Shown here: one piece after another, positions 20,713-32,045 of the stretch
Position numbering within the stretch: the stretch's first letter is position 1
Layout of the letters: each line of letters starts with the position of its first letter
DNA from: Chionoecetes opilio
Taxonomy: Eukaryota > Arthropoda > Malacostraca > Decapoda > Majidae
Direction of reading: 5' to 3'
DNA length: 64,000 bases
NCBI GenBank assembly: GCA_016584305.1
Contig: JACEEZ010013848.1
Location: forward strand, 320,501 to 384,500
The notes under the pieces: generated by a model
What the model saw: only the letters and a program-made list of their open reading frames with translations
Told to the model about the DNA's origin: nothing
The model's database searches: none
Made by a program: the position numbers and the translations under genes

Positions 20713-21230
20713 TATTCGTTGTTTTCTCAAAACACATTTTTTTTTACTTTCACGGCCTACTCCTCCTGCCATTTTTGTAATACAGATCTCAAATTTTGCA
20801 CCCTTTATACTTGCATACATACGTAAAATGATGCAGCGTATTTTTATTACAATGACGGGCGGAATTTCTGGAATTTTCTTATAGATTTTTCTTATTCTAG
20901 ATATTACATATTTTCAGAGTGGTATTTTCAACCTTTTTCGGAGTGATAGGAGAATTTCCCTTCGTAACTTTATTGTTGAATGCTTACAGAATACCCTAAG
21001 CTAAATATCTCATCAAACAAAGAATTTTTCGATTTTAAGTAGATTTCCATAAAAAATTAAAAAATTAAAATAAATAAAAATCCAATAATAATGAAACTTG
21101 GTCAGATAATGTAAATGCTCACGAAAAACACGATGGAGATAAGATTTTGGCTCTAAAAGCAGCCTGAGAAATTTTGGCATCACCTGTGTGGTGTCCCCTA
21201 AAGATATTTAGAGTGTATATCTTGAGGATA

Positions 21231-21627
21231 CACTAGGGTCTCGCATAGAACGAGTCCCTTATAGAACGAACGACCTAAAATATTATTCCAAAATTTTCTT
21301 TACTAACGAATTCGATCATATAGAACGATTCTGCCATCAAAGTAAAGCAAATCTGAGGAGTTCTCATATAGAGTGCCGAAATATCGTACAGAACGAAGGT
21401 TGTGTGTTCCTGGCATGGGGTGAGGTGGGGCTCGGCTGCAGCGTGTCGCCACGGAGGTGGTGTGAGGGTGGCATGAGGTGGGGATCTGCAGTAGCAACCG
21501 CGCAGTTCTCATCCATTATTACCAAAAAAAACATTCATGTGAAGGATATATGTTGTGATCCATTCACATTATCATCAGTTATCGTGATTAATTGATGGCT
21601 TTCATTCGACGGTACACTTTTGTCGTA
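21231..21627 (-). mobile_element. TIR-3 copy, truncated
   Basis: Begins CACTAGGGTCTCGCAT after TA and matches 26480-26891 in reverse complement. It breaks off at 21627, where the 3' tail of a CR1-like LINE begins. It lacks the other terminus. The Pro/His-rich minus-strand frame (21303-21512) is shared with the other copies but has no known domain. Confidence 0.8.
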
Positions 21628-22196
21628 TTTACCTAGTTGTATTTTACAGGGCCTGAGCTACACTCGTGTGGTCCCGTCTACGTATCTACATTTATCCAGT
21701 CTTTCTTTCAATTAGTGCACATTATGTGCCGATATCACCTCCTCATTTAGTCCATTCCAAACTTTTACATTTCTATGAGGGAAGCAGTACTTCTATATGT
21801 TGTTCAGGCATCTCCCTTTTCCTAGTTGTTTTGTATGTCCTCTTGTGTATCGACCTTCTCTTTGCTTCCGAGTCAGTAGTCTCTCATTGTCTGTTTCTTC
21901 CATCTTTGTTATCAGCTTAAATTTTTTTATTAATTCTCCTCTTTCTCTTCTCTGCTCGAGTGTTCGTAACTTTATTTCCTTCAATCTTTCCTCATAAGAA
22001 AGTTCTTCTAGCTCTGGTACCATCTTTGTTGCAATTCTCTGTATCCTCTAACTTTTTCACACGCTTTTTATATGGGAACCATACAATGGCCGCACATTCC
22101 ATTTTTGGTCGGATCATTGAAGTAATTATCTTTCTCATCATATTTGTGTCCATGTAATGAAATGCCTCTCTAATATTCTTTAACATCCTGTATGTA

Positions 22197-22295
22197 CAAT
22201 AAACCCTTCATGCTCGCGGGCTTCATGCTCGCGGATTTGATTACTCGCTGGTTTCATGCTCGCGGATTTGATTACTCGCGGGTTTTCAACCCCCC

Positions 22296-22332
<37 letters not shown>

Positions 22333-23036
22333 CTCCCTCCCAATTGCTTTCTCTCTACAGGGGCCTTATCCGCCCATGTATGGAGTATGTCTCACATGTT
22401 TGGGGAGGATCCACTCATACAGCTCTCCTAAACAGGGTTGAGTCAAAAGCTTTTCGTCTCATCAACTCTTCTCCTCTGACTGACTGTCTTCAATCTTTAA
22501 ATCACCGCCGCAATGTTGCTTCTCTTGCTCTCTTCTACCGTTATTTTCATGCTCACTGCTCTTCTGAACTTGCTAACTGCATGCCTCCCCCCTCCCGCAG
22601 CCTCGCTGCACAAGACTTTCTACTCATTCTCATCCCTATTCTGTCCATCTTCCTAATGCAAGAGTTAATCAGTATCTTTACTCTTTCATTCCTTTCACTG
22701 GTAAACTCTGGAACTCTCTTCCTGTTTCTATTTTTCCACTTTCCTATGACTTAAATTTTTTCAAAAGAAGAGTAACAAGACACCTCCCGAACTAAATTGG
22801 CCTACCCCTCTGTTTTTATTTTATTCTCTTACTGTCTTCTTTATAGGGACTGGCGACGAAGCGGGCTTTGTGTTACCCATTTTTGTTGTGCCCTTGGCCA
22901 GTTCCTTGTGATGTAAAAAAAAAAAAAAAAAAAAAAAAAAGGGTAAATGAATGACTAATGTCATGCTCGCGGATTTACGATACTCGCGGGTGTCTCTGTT
23001 CGTTCCCTAACCCCTGCGAGCATGAAGGGTTTATTG
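22197..23036 (+). mobile_element. TIR-4 element carrying a Jockey-type LINE 3' end (840 bp)
   Basis: Termini CAATAAACCCTTCATGCTCG and CGAGCATGAAGGGTTTATTG, TA on both sides (22195-22196 and 23037-23038). The interior 22335-22940 is the + strand C-terminal end of a LINE different from its host: YRGLIRPCMEYVSHVWGG, VESKAFRLINSSPLTDCLQS, ALFYRYFHAHCSSELANCMP. It then runs through its 3' untranslated region to a 25-base A tract (22916-22940). The coding part has a frameshift after about 22620. It inserted in the LINE-I RT 3' region. Confidence 0.9.
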
Positions 23037-24436
23037 TATCTCCAAATATTTGATTTATGTTTTTCTGGTTGTAGGTTATTCTGCATTATCACTCTCAGGT
23101 CCTTTTCTTCCTGAACCTTTGCAATTATTTCATTTCCTATTATATATGGCCATTTATATCTCTTAGCCTTTTTTAATTTCTATCACATGACACTTCTTTA
23201 CATTTAATTCCATTTCCCATCTTCTACTCCATTCGTAGATCTTGTTCAGGTCATTTTGTAGTGTTTCACAATCTTCATAGCATTTTATTTTTCTTAATAA
23301 TTTTGCATCATCCACAAATAGACGAAGATAACTATTTATTTCCCCCGTCATGTCATTGACATAAATCGTGAACATTATTGGTGCCAACACTGATCCTTGT
23401 GGTACCCCACTAAATACGTTTCTCCATTCAGACTTTTCATCCTTCACCACTGTTCTCATTTCTCTTCCTCTCAGATAACTTTCCATCCAGGTTTTGATCA
23501 CCCCTGTGATTCCTCCTATATTTTCCAATTTCCAAAGTAGTCTCATGTGGAACTTTATCAAATGCCTTTTTAAGATCTAGATATACACAGTCTGCCCATC
23601 CATCTCTTTCTTTTGTTATATCAATTACTCTTGAGTAAAAGCTTAGTAAGTTGGTCACACATGATCTCTTTTTCCTAAAACCATACTGCCGGTCTGTTAT
23701 TATACCTTCATTTGCTAAGTATTTCGTCCATTGTTTCTTTATTATTTTCTCACATATCTTGCATACTGTGCTAGTTATTGACACTGGTCTATAATTTAGT
23801 GGTTCATCCTTCTTCCCATTTTTATATATTGGCATTATATCTGCTCTCTTCCACTCCTTTGGCACTTTTGCTGTTGTTAATGAGCACTTTATTATATCAT
23901 ATATTGGTTCAACCAACTGCTTTCTGCACTCTTTTAAAACATAACCCGACACTCCGTCTGGTCCTATTGCTTTCCTCTCCTCCAATTCCTTCAACAATTC
24001 ACAAACTTCCTCCTCTATTTTTATTTTCTACTCCTTTCTGACCTTTTCATTCCTTGCGGTTCATTGAATTTTGATTCTCGTGTGAATACTTGCTGAAAGT
24101 TTTTATTTAGAATTTCACTCAATATTTTTGGATCTACATATTCACATATTACCTTCTTTCAGTCTTTCCACTTTGTCCTTATGCTTGATTCTTCCATTGT
24201 TAATCTGTAGAACAGTTTGGGTTCTTCCTTACACTTTTCAACTATATCCTTCTCATAATTCTTCGCTTCCTCTCTCCTTATACACACATATTCATTTCTT
24301 GCTAATTTATAGTCGTCTTTATTTCTTTGTGTCCGATTTTTCTTTACTTTTTTCCATGCCTCATCCCATATTCTCTTTGCCCTCTCACATTTTCCATTAA
24401 ACTATTCTTTCTTTCCCTTTTCTCTTGGTGTATATA

Positions 24437-25645
24437 CACACAAACCTCGTTTTCCCGGACTAATAGGGGGGAGCACTGGTCCGGGAACCGCAAAAGTCCA
24501 GGAATCGCAACAGTCCAGGAATTATCCTCTAAAAAAAAAAAAAAAAAAAAAAAAAGTCCGATGCCATTACCACCCCCCGGACGTTTATCCTACTCTAGTA
24601 TTTACTGTCCGGCAACCGCCAATATCAACTACCCCGCCTCGGACTTTTACGTCCGCTGAGCATGCTGCCACTGGCGGGAGGCAGCAGAAAGTGTTCAATA
24701 GTCTCAAGAGACGTTCCTGCACCAGGGGCAGTGGGGGTCAGGGGACTAATGGAGGCTGTGCAGGTGAACCGTGAGTGTCGTGTGCCCAAATGTAAACAAT
24801 ACGACCGCTGAGCATGCTGCCACCTGGCGGGAGGCAGCAGAAAGTATTCAATTGTCTCAAGAGACGTTCCTGCACCAGGGGCAGTGGGGGTCAGGGGACT
24901 AACGGAGGCTGTGCAGGTGAACCGTGAGTTTCGTGTGCCCAAATATAAACAATACGACCGCTGAGCATGCTGCCACCTGGCGGGAGGCAGCAGAAAGTGT
25001 TCAATAGTCTCAAGAGACGTTCCTGCACCAGGGGCAGTGGGGGTCAGGGGACTAACGGAGGCCGTGCAGGTGAACCGTGAGTGTCGTGTGTCCAAATGTA
25101 AACAATACGACCGCTGAGCATGCTGCCACCTGGCGGGAGGCAGCAGAAAGTGTTCAATAGTCTCAAGAGACGTTCCTGCACCAGGGGCAGTGGGGGTCAG
25201 GGGACTAACGGAGGCTGTGCAGGTGAACAGTGAGTGTCGTGTGTCCAAATGTAAACAATACGACCGCTGAGGATGCTGCCACCTGGCGGAAGGCAGCAGA
25301 AAGTGTTCAATAGTCTCAGAGATGTTCCTGCACCAGGGGCAGTGGGAGTCAGGGGACTGACATAGGCCGTGCAGGTGAACCGTGAGTCGTGTGCCCAAAT
25401 GTAAATAATACGACCGCTGAGCATGCTGCCACCTGGCGGGAGTCGCGGACACTGATCAGGGGTGACAGGAGACACTCGGACCGCCGGACAACTTTGTCAA
25501 TTTACGAACAGGACCAGGCATTTCAATGGGAAAAAAAAAAAATAATAAATAAATAAATTGTCTGGGACATATCCCCGGGCCTCGGATTTTGTCCGGCAAA
25601 TCCGATATCCGGGAAATGGAGGTCCGGGAAATCGAGGTTTGTGTG
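24437..25645 (-). mobile_element. TIR-1 copy C (1209 bp) with five 153-bp units
   Basis: CACACAAACCTCG at 24437 to GAGGTTTGTGTG at 25645, within TA-rich flanks. Unit starts at 24659, 24811, 24964, 25117 and 25270 (boundary at 25420) give periods of 152, 153, 153, 153 and 150 bp. It is inserted in LINE-I. Internal A tracts lie at 24531-24555 and 25530-25541. Confidence 0.92.
24625..25452 (-). pseudogene. 275-codon repeat ORF in TIR-1 copy C
   Basis: An uninterrupted frame made of five 51-residue repeats. Each reads QHAQRSYCLHLGTRHSRFTC, then TASVSPLTPTAPGAGTSLET and IEHFLLPPARW, with small substitutions. The N-terminal part of each unit is in a different frame from the true LINE peptide; only the IEHFLL end is in the LINE frame. 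The open frame therefore arises because 153 is a multiple of three. No signal peptide, membrane segment or known fold is apparent. Translation is unproven. Confidence 0.4.
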
Positions 25646-26108
25646 TAGTGGTACGTGTTTTTCAACTCCTTTCTCATATATGCTCAGAAAAATGTTGTAT
25701 TTCACTTGCACATCAGTCACTCCTTTCATTTCTTCCCAGTCAATTTCTTCTTAGTATTTTTTCAGTCCTTCCATGTTAGTTTTTCCAAAGTCTCTTCTGC
25801 TCCTTTTGTACAATTCATCTTCCTCATTTATTTCCTCTTTCGTCTCCATTTCTAAGATTATATGGTCACTTTTTCCAATGGGGCACCCATAATTGATCTC
25901 ATTTGCTAGGTCTATACCTTTTGTTAACACTAGGTCAAGTCTTGCTGGTTCGTCATCTCCCCTATATCTTGTGTTTTCTGTCACTCATTGAGTCATCGTG
26001 TTTTCCATTGTCAGTTTCAACAATCCATCTCCCCAGGTATTTTAATTTCCTCCTTCAAATGTCTCCCATTTTTACTTCTTTGCAGTAAAGGTACCGCTAA
26101 ACCTTGTA

Positions 26109-26891
26109 CACTAGAGTCCCGCATAAAACGAGAAATTGGTCGATAAATGAGGTCGTTTTATGTGAATTCGCTCTATGTGAAATAACGGGATAATCTATGG
26201 GAAAAATTGATATTGGTCGATCGGTCCTCCCGTGCATACCCGTACATTTATACTCATTCACACCCATGCATATCAAAACATATATAAATGATATGCATAT
26301 AAATGATGAAATAGGCATATTGTTGCTTACCTTAAATCTAAAAGGGATTATCTACAGGGGGCGATGGTTCCGAGGCATCTTGGAGGTCACTCATCGTCAC
26401 ATCGGTCGGAGCTCGCACGCTTACAGCTGATAACTTGTAAACAAACTCAAAACAACGAAAGTGTACCGTCGAATGAAAGCCATCAATAAATTACGATAAC
26501 TGACAATATCGTGAATGGATCACAACATATATCCTTCACATGAATGTTTTTTTTAGTAATAATGGACGAGAACTGCGTTGTCGCTGCCGCCGTTCCCCAC
26601 CTCATGCCTCCATCACCCCACCTCCGTGGCGACACGCCGCCGCCGTGCCCCACCTCACTTCATGCCAGGGACACACAGCCTTCGTTCTGTACGATATTTT
26701 GGCACTCTATATGAGAACACCTCGGATTTGCCCTACTTTGATGGCGGAATCGTTCTATATGACCACATTCGTTCCTAAAGAAAAATTTGGAGTTTTATTT
26801 AATACATTTTTTTTTTTTTTTTAGTATTTTAGGTCGTTCGTTTTATAGGGGAAACGCTCTATGCGAACACGTCTTATACGGGACCCTAGTG
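26109..26891 (+). mobile_element. TIR-3 element, complete (783 bp)
   Basis: CACTAGAGTCCCGCATAAAA at 26109 to ATACGGGACCCTAGTG at 26891, TA on both sides. Non-coding; short Pro/His frames are not conserved as proteins. It serves as the empty-site reference for insertions F, E and J in the copy at 44998-51049. Confidence 0.92.
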
Positions 26892-26967
26892 TATTTGCGA
26901 ACCAAGACTCCGCAAAACTTGGTGCACCGCTACTTTTATTTGTTTTTCAACTATCTTATTTTATAAC

Positions 26968-27365
26968 AGCGCCAAGTCGGAATCGAACCCCTGGGTAGTG
27001 TGTCGGAGTACTGTGTACTTCGCTACACGCAGGTCTAAAAGTGGAAATGAGGCATCTCCATCCCACCCCAACTCGTTGGGGGCAGCAATGACTTTAATCT
27101 ATCGTGGCCAAGGCTGATGACAAACTTAAACAATTAAGACATATTATATAACAAGTACCAGGATGGAATCGAACTCCTGTGCAGGGCTTCGGAGCTTATC
27201 TTACCACACAAAGTGGAGATGAGATGATTAAATTTGTCATCAGCCTTGGCTGTGATAGATCAAAGTCATTGGTGTCTCAAATGAGTTGAGATGGGGTGGA
27301 GAAGTCTCATCTCCAATTTTACGCCTCCGTGTGGTGAGAGCTCCGATGCCCTGCCCAGTGGTTAA
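26968..27365. repeat. Two tRNA-like SINE copies in inverted orientation
   Basis: The segment 27040-27140 (atctccatcccacccc..ggctgatgacaaactt) is the complement of 27220-27315. Each side has a tRNA-like head with a B-box-like word (GGGTTCGATTCC read from the minus strand near 26980). A third head (gaatcgaactcctgtg) lies near 27170. The pair can fold into a hairpin. No gene is seen in 27366-27790, which is AT-rich. Confidence 0.65.
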
Positions 27366-28959
27366 ATTATTATTATTTTTTTTTTTTTTTGGGTGTATGT
27401 GCCATTTCAAGTACAATTTGATTTGATTTCTCAGATATTATGTTTCTTTTTAAGATTTACCATTTTTTTGTAGAATTTTTTACATTTAATAAGCATATAT
27501 CAATTTTCAAACAACAATTGTGTATGTTTAGAATGAGGAAATAGCAAATTATATTTCATATTTTTTTGTGAGCTTGCTGTTTTATGTGAGTGGCACCCCA
27601 CATGTTTGAAAGAAGATCTTATGTATAGAAAAGAGAGAAAAAAATTCATTCATATATTTGTGAATAATCAACATCTTGTTATTGAAGGGCCAATACTTGT
27701 TTTGTCTCCACTTTTTTAAGACATGATTGTTTGGGGTATTTGGTCGTTTTTGCATTAAGAAAATACATAAATCAATGTTAATGTTGTGCTATACTTTACA
27801 TAAGAACATAAGAAAATAATGAAGCTACAAGAGGCCGTGAGACCTACACAAGGTAGTTCTTGTTACTTAATACTACCTACATCCACCTTTCATTCCCATC
27901 CATGAAATTATCTAGTATCCTTTTACAGTTCCTAATGATTCCGCACTAACTACCTGACTACCGAGTCCATTCCAATCATTTACCACTATATTTGTGAACC
28001 AGTTTTTCTATATTTCTTTTTTAAATTACGCTTTTCCAGCTTGAATCCGTTACTTCTTGTTCTACCCTGATTACTATTTGTAAGAACTTTTCCTACATCT
28101 TCTTTATTGTATCCCTTTATCCACTTAAAAACTTCTATCAGATCGCCCCTTACTCTACGTCTCTCGAGTGAGTGTAAATTTAATAGCTTCAATCTCTTCT
28201 TTAAACTAAAGTTTCGCATCCCATGTATCATTTTAGTCATCCTTCTCTGCACTGATTCTAATAAGGCTATCCATCCTGTAATACGGAGACCAAAACTGAA
28301 CCGGATAGTGTAGGTGAGGTCTGACTAGAGCCAAATAAAGCTTTAGAATAACCTCAGCACTGCTACTTTTAACACTTCTGGTAATGAATCCTAACACCCT
28401 ATTAGCTCTATTTCTAGCCTCAATACATTATTTCCTAGGATGGAGGTCTGAACTCACCCTCACTCCCAGATCTAGCTCACCTTCTGATCTTTTCAGCGAT
28501 ACATTGTGTATGGTGTATCTATTATTAGGATTTTTTCTACCAACATTAATTACTCTACACTTATCAATATTAATTTCCTTCTGCCACCTGACTACCCACT
28601 CATTTAATTTACCTAAGTCTCCCTGCCTCAATATGCAATATGTTATACCTCAGACTGTGATTTAATAATCCTACCTACCTTAGTATCATCAGCAAACTTG
28701 CTGATATCACTGCTAATCCCACTATCTAGGTCGTTGATGTGAATACAAAATAGTATTGGACCCAAAACAGACCCTTGTGGAACCCCACTTGTTTGTTACC
28801 TGCCCCCATTCAGATTTAGAACCATTAATTATAACCCTTTGTTGCCCATCATTTAGCCAAGATCTAATCCAACGAAGAACCTTCCCATCTATTCCATGAG
28901 CTTAACCTTATTTAAGAGTCGTGTGGTACCTTATCGAATGCCTTACTAAAGTCCAGGTA

Positions 28960-30413
28960 CAGGGAGGTCCCGAAGATACGAGCAGTTAGGTTCCACCTGG
29001 CATACTCGTAAAGCGAAATCTCGTATGACGAAACACATAACTAATGGTAAAATATAGGTTTGGTTCCAGGACCCCATCAATAAAAAATTAAAAAACAAAG
29101 ACATGTTTTTCAAGCTAAAATAAACTATAGCAAACACAACAAACACACAGCGTCTATATTGCCCACACTGTACTACCTATTCTGTAGAAAAAGCATTCTG
29201 AAAGAGAAAATAGCACACAAAATAACATAACTGCACATTAATTAAACATAAAACATGCATAACACTCACAAGTGGTAATGTTGTGTGGGGAGACAGGAAG
29301 CTGGCACATAGCCAGCTGAGAGTCCCTGTTTTCTCTCTCCGAGGCTCGAGAGAAAACAGGGGTGACTGGGTTAGAGTTCTTCCTCCTCCCCTTGATCACT
29401 TGGGGGAAGAGGAAAGATTCTCGGTGCTGCCGCGTGATACAATAGACTCGAGAGGGTAGGGTAGGGTAGGTAAGGGACAAGGGAGGGGTGCGCAGACCTC
29501 TTTCACTGCCCACAAACTCGTCTCTGCGCATCTGAATCATTGTAGTACATCGTCCAGGGATGTGAATTTTTGTAGGCCACATTGTCGTACCGAGCCACCA
29601 AAATTATCATATTTTCAGATTGATTATCGTACAACCTTAAGCCCCCTTCACACATTCCACAATGGAACCACGAACGCACCAACAATGCAGTGCACAGCGT
29701 CGTCATGGTCCTGGTTATGGGTCCATCGTGACTGATCGTGACGCGCTCGGCCGAGACCACGAAAAGTTAGTGCGTGCATTAAAAAATTGGGAAGCTCCCC
29801 GATTTTCGTACCCAAACGCAGCGGTATCGTAAGTCTATTGTGACGCTATCGTTATCTATGTAGTTCCTTCTCCATCACCATGGCAACCCCCACCCACGTG
29901 TGGGGCTAGCTCTTGACGCTATCGTGGTACGTTCATGGCACCGTCATGGCACTGTCATGGTTATCGTAGCTCTATCGTGACGACAAAATGACCGTTTATT
30001 TTCCATTCGTGACATAGTCTTACAGCTGTCATGACTCCATCAGTGACCATCTTACGACTGTCATGGCACATACGTACAGGCAGCGTGATATTGTTGTGAG
30101 GCTATCGTGGTCTGCTTTTTTCGTGGTTAAATTTCACGATAGCGTCAATAATCAAATTGGCGGCGCTATCGTGGTTCGATTATGGAATGTGTGAAGGTAG
30201 CTTTAGGTAAAATCATATAGCCAGTAAATGACTATAATTTTAGTAAATAATTTTTAATTTACTTTAGTAAATAACTTGGTCATTTTACTCACCCCAGTTT
30301 AAATGTCATAGCATTGGATTTTCGATCTCGTATATTGAAAATAGACCCTAATTTACACATCTCGTATCATCAGATTCTCTTATATCGAATGCTCATATAA
30401 CGGGACCTCCCTG
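28960..30413 (-). mobile_element. TIR-2 copy I (1454 bp)
   Basis: CAGGGAGGTCCCGAAG at 28960 to ATAACGGGACCTCCCTG at 30413, TA on both sides. It is the reverse orientation of the copy at 37792. It carries the TCACGATAG-type word field at 29660-30180 but not the 107-bp array. Removing it and the element at 30421-31217 restores the LINE-II RT motif-A codons. Confidence 0.92.
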
Positions 30414-30420
30414 TATACTA

Positions 30421-31217
30421 CAGTAGAACCTCATTTAACCGGCATTTAAAACAACGGCAGCCTCAAAACAACGGCACTAATCGACCCAGGCATTAATTAG
30501 GTATAATTATTTTAAAAACTGAGAAAATCGGCAGAAATTTAGTTCAAATTTGGCGGGGTACGCAGGGTTGGCAACCCTGCGCCATCTGGTGGTAGTGACG
30601 CGTAGTCTTTCCCGCCTCGTCTAGCCGCCATAACACTTGTGTTGTGTGCCGTATATCTACACCTCCCTGTGCCATTATTAGTGGACCAATGTGCTAGTTA
30701 TCCATCACCAAGATGCCTTATGTCACTGAGAAATGTCGGCGCAAGGTGCTAACCCTGAAGCAGAAGCTGGAGATCTGTCAGAGGCTGGAAAAAAATGAGT
30801 CACGCCATAGTTTGATGGAAGAGTTTGGCTGCTCATCATCAACGATTTATGACATTAAGGGCCAGACTGCATAGCTGAAGACCTTCACAAAGACTGAGGA
30901 TGCTAAAGGGATGGCTAAATGGCAGACACTTCGAAAACCAAAGCTGGAAGAGTTGGATTGTGCACTTTTTGAGTGGTTCAAGCTGAAAAGGTCTGAGGGT
31001 GCCTGCATCTCTGGGCCACTTATGATGGAGAAGGCCAAAGAATTTCGTGAGAAATTGGGTGTAGAAGAGACGTGTGTGTTTTCTTCTGGATGGCTACAAC
31101 GCTTCAAGGTTCGGCATGGGATACGATTCCATAAGAGTAACTCTCAAAACAACGGCAAAATTAGTTATCCGGCATGCGCTCCCCCCCGAGGGTGCCGGAT
31201 AAACGAGGTTCTCCTGT
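30421..31217 (+). mobile_element. Pogo-type element with internal deletion (797 bp)
   Basis: CAGTAGAACCTCATTTAACC at 30421 and GTTCTCCTG ending at 31217, TA at 30419-30420 and 31218-31219. It keeps both ends and the start of the transposase but lacks the catalytic domain. It is therefore non-autonomous and derived from a jerky/Tigger-like parent. Confidence 0.9.
30713..31130 (+). pseudogene. Jerky/Tigger-like transposase, DNA-binding part only
   Basis: ATG at 30713. It begins PYVTEKCRRKVLTLKQKLEI, a CENP-B type N-terminal helix-turn-helix with SLMEEFGCSSSTIYDIK. One in-frame TAG at about 30872 follows. The frame resumes as a CENP-B/HTH second module (LEELDCALFEWFKLKRSEGA, GPLMMEKAKEFREKLG, SSGWLQRFKVRHGI). 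It ends at about 31130, where the internal deletion joins to the right terminus. No DDE residues are present. Confidence 0.85.
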
Positions 31218-31829
31218 ATATCATAATCCTCATCATTATCTGCTGTCTCATAAATTTCCCTATAAAAACTCAATAAATTGGTGACACATGCATGACCTAC
31301 CCTTCGTGAATCCATATTGTGAATCATTTACCAAACTATGCTTTTCTAAATGCTCTCTAATGTTTTTTTGCAATAACAGATTTCAATAATTTACCTACCA
31401 CTGAAGTTAGACTTAACGTGTCAATAATTTGACATTAGTCCTCTATCACCCTTCTTAAATATGGGGACTACATTTCCTTTCCTCCACATTAACGGCACCT
31501 CCCCTTTATCAACCGATTTCCTAAAAATGTGCACTAATGAATCACTAACAACCTCTTTGCATTCTTTTAATACTCTGGGATAAACTTTATGTGGTCCTGG
31601 TGACTTAAAATTCTTCATTCTATCTATACCCTCTTCTACCATTTCACTAGTTATCACAACTTCTTTGAGTTTCTCATCATCCTTTCCTCTAAACATCTGC
31701 TCAGTATAAGGTACCATCTGCATATCCTCCTGAGTAAAAACACTTAAGAAATAATCATTTAAAATGCACGTACTTTGGTAGGTAGATATACTACTAATCA
31801 ATCTACTACTAATACTTTGCTACCCACAG

Positions 31830-32045
31830 GACCCTTTGGGTGGGTCAGTGTTGCTGGATGGACCAGTACTGCCTGTTCTGCTCATCGCCTGCAACAGAGA
31901 TGCTGCAGTGCGACGGTCCTTAGACTTGCTGCTAAAGTACCGGCCCAGTCAGGAGCGCTTCCCTATAGTGGTGTCCCAGGATTGTGGGCACCGGCCAACT
32001 AGGGAGGCCATTGAGTCATATGAGGATAAAGTGACCTTAATTCAG
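31830..32045 (+). CDS. Mgat1: Mgat1 exon (start of catalytic domain)
   Basis: A 72-codon exon, phase 0 at both ends, acceptor CTACCCACAG and donor GTAAAA (a weak +5). It encodes VLPVLLIACNRDAAVRRSLD, then KYRPSQERFPIVVSQDCGH and a helix ending EDKVTLIQ. This is the nucleotide-sugar binding start of the GT13 Rossmann-like fold of N-acetylglucosaminyltransferase I. The SQDCGH word is characteristic of GnT-I and distinguishes it from POMGNT1. The enzyme adds GlcNAc from UDP-GlcNAc to the alpha-1,3 mannose of Man5GlcNAc2 in the medial Golgi. No stop or frameshift is present. Confidence 0.96.

Larger units (their letters stand above)
21628..26095 (-). mobile_element. CR1-like LINE (LINE-I), minus strand, split by two elements
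   Basis: From 26095 downward: endonuclease C-terminal part (25751-25984: PARLDLVLTKGI, GKSDHIILEME). A basic linker follows (about 24020-24420). RT fingers and palm (23437-23997) have KAIGPDGVSGYVLKE, NYRPVSITS and DCVYLDLKKAFDKVPHE. RT palm (23163-23561) has [20 protein letters not shown] and FVDD, the position of the catalytic YADD. The 3' end (21793-22186) has SMIRPKMECAAIVWFPYKK. The sequence is broken by a TIR-1 copy (24437-25645), a TIR-4 copy (22197-23036) and several frameshifts. The 5' part is missing. The 3' end is a GTAAATAC-like tail. Confidence 0.88.
27795..31795 (-). mobile_element. CR1-like LINE (LINE-II), minus strand, split by two elements
   Basis: Minus strand from 31795: ITSEMVEEGIDRMKNFKSPG and VPLMWRKGNVVPIFKKGDRG (31421-31801). 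Next is QYGFTK-type plus GRSCVTNLLSFYREIYET (31094-31327). The frame is then cut inside the VYLDFSKAFD catalytic motif by two elements (30421-31217 and 28960-30413). It resumes toward the RT end, the thumb (28428-28631) and the C-terminus (27986-28252: RRMTKMIHGMRNFSLKKRLK). Stops are numerous. The 5' end lies about 35 bp from the next Mgat1 exon. Confidence 0.88.

Noticed and set aside
24625..25452. 275-codon ORF as a host gene
   Set aside because: It lies wholly inside a TIR-1 transposon, is made of tandem units, and has no promoter, splice or conservation evidence beyond the repeat.
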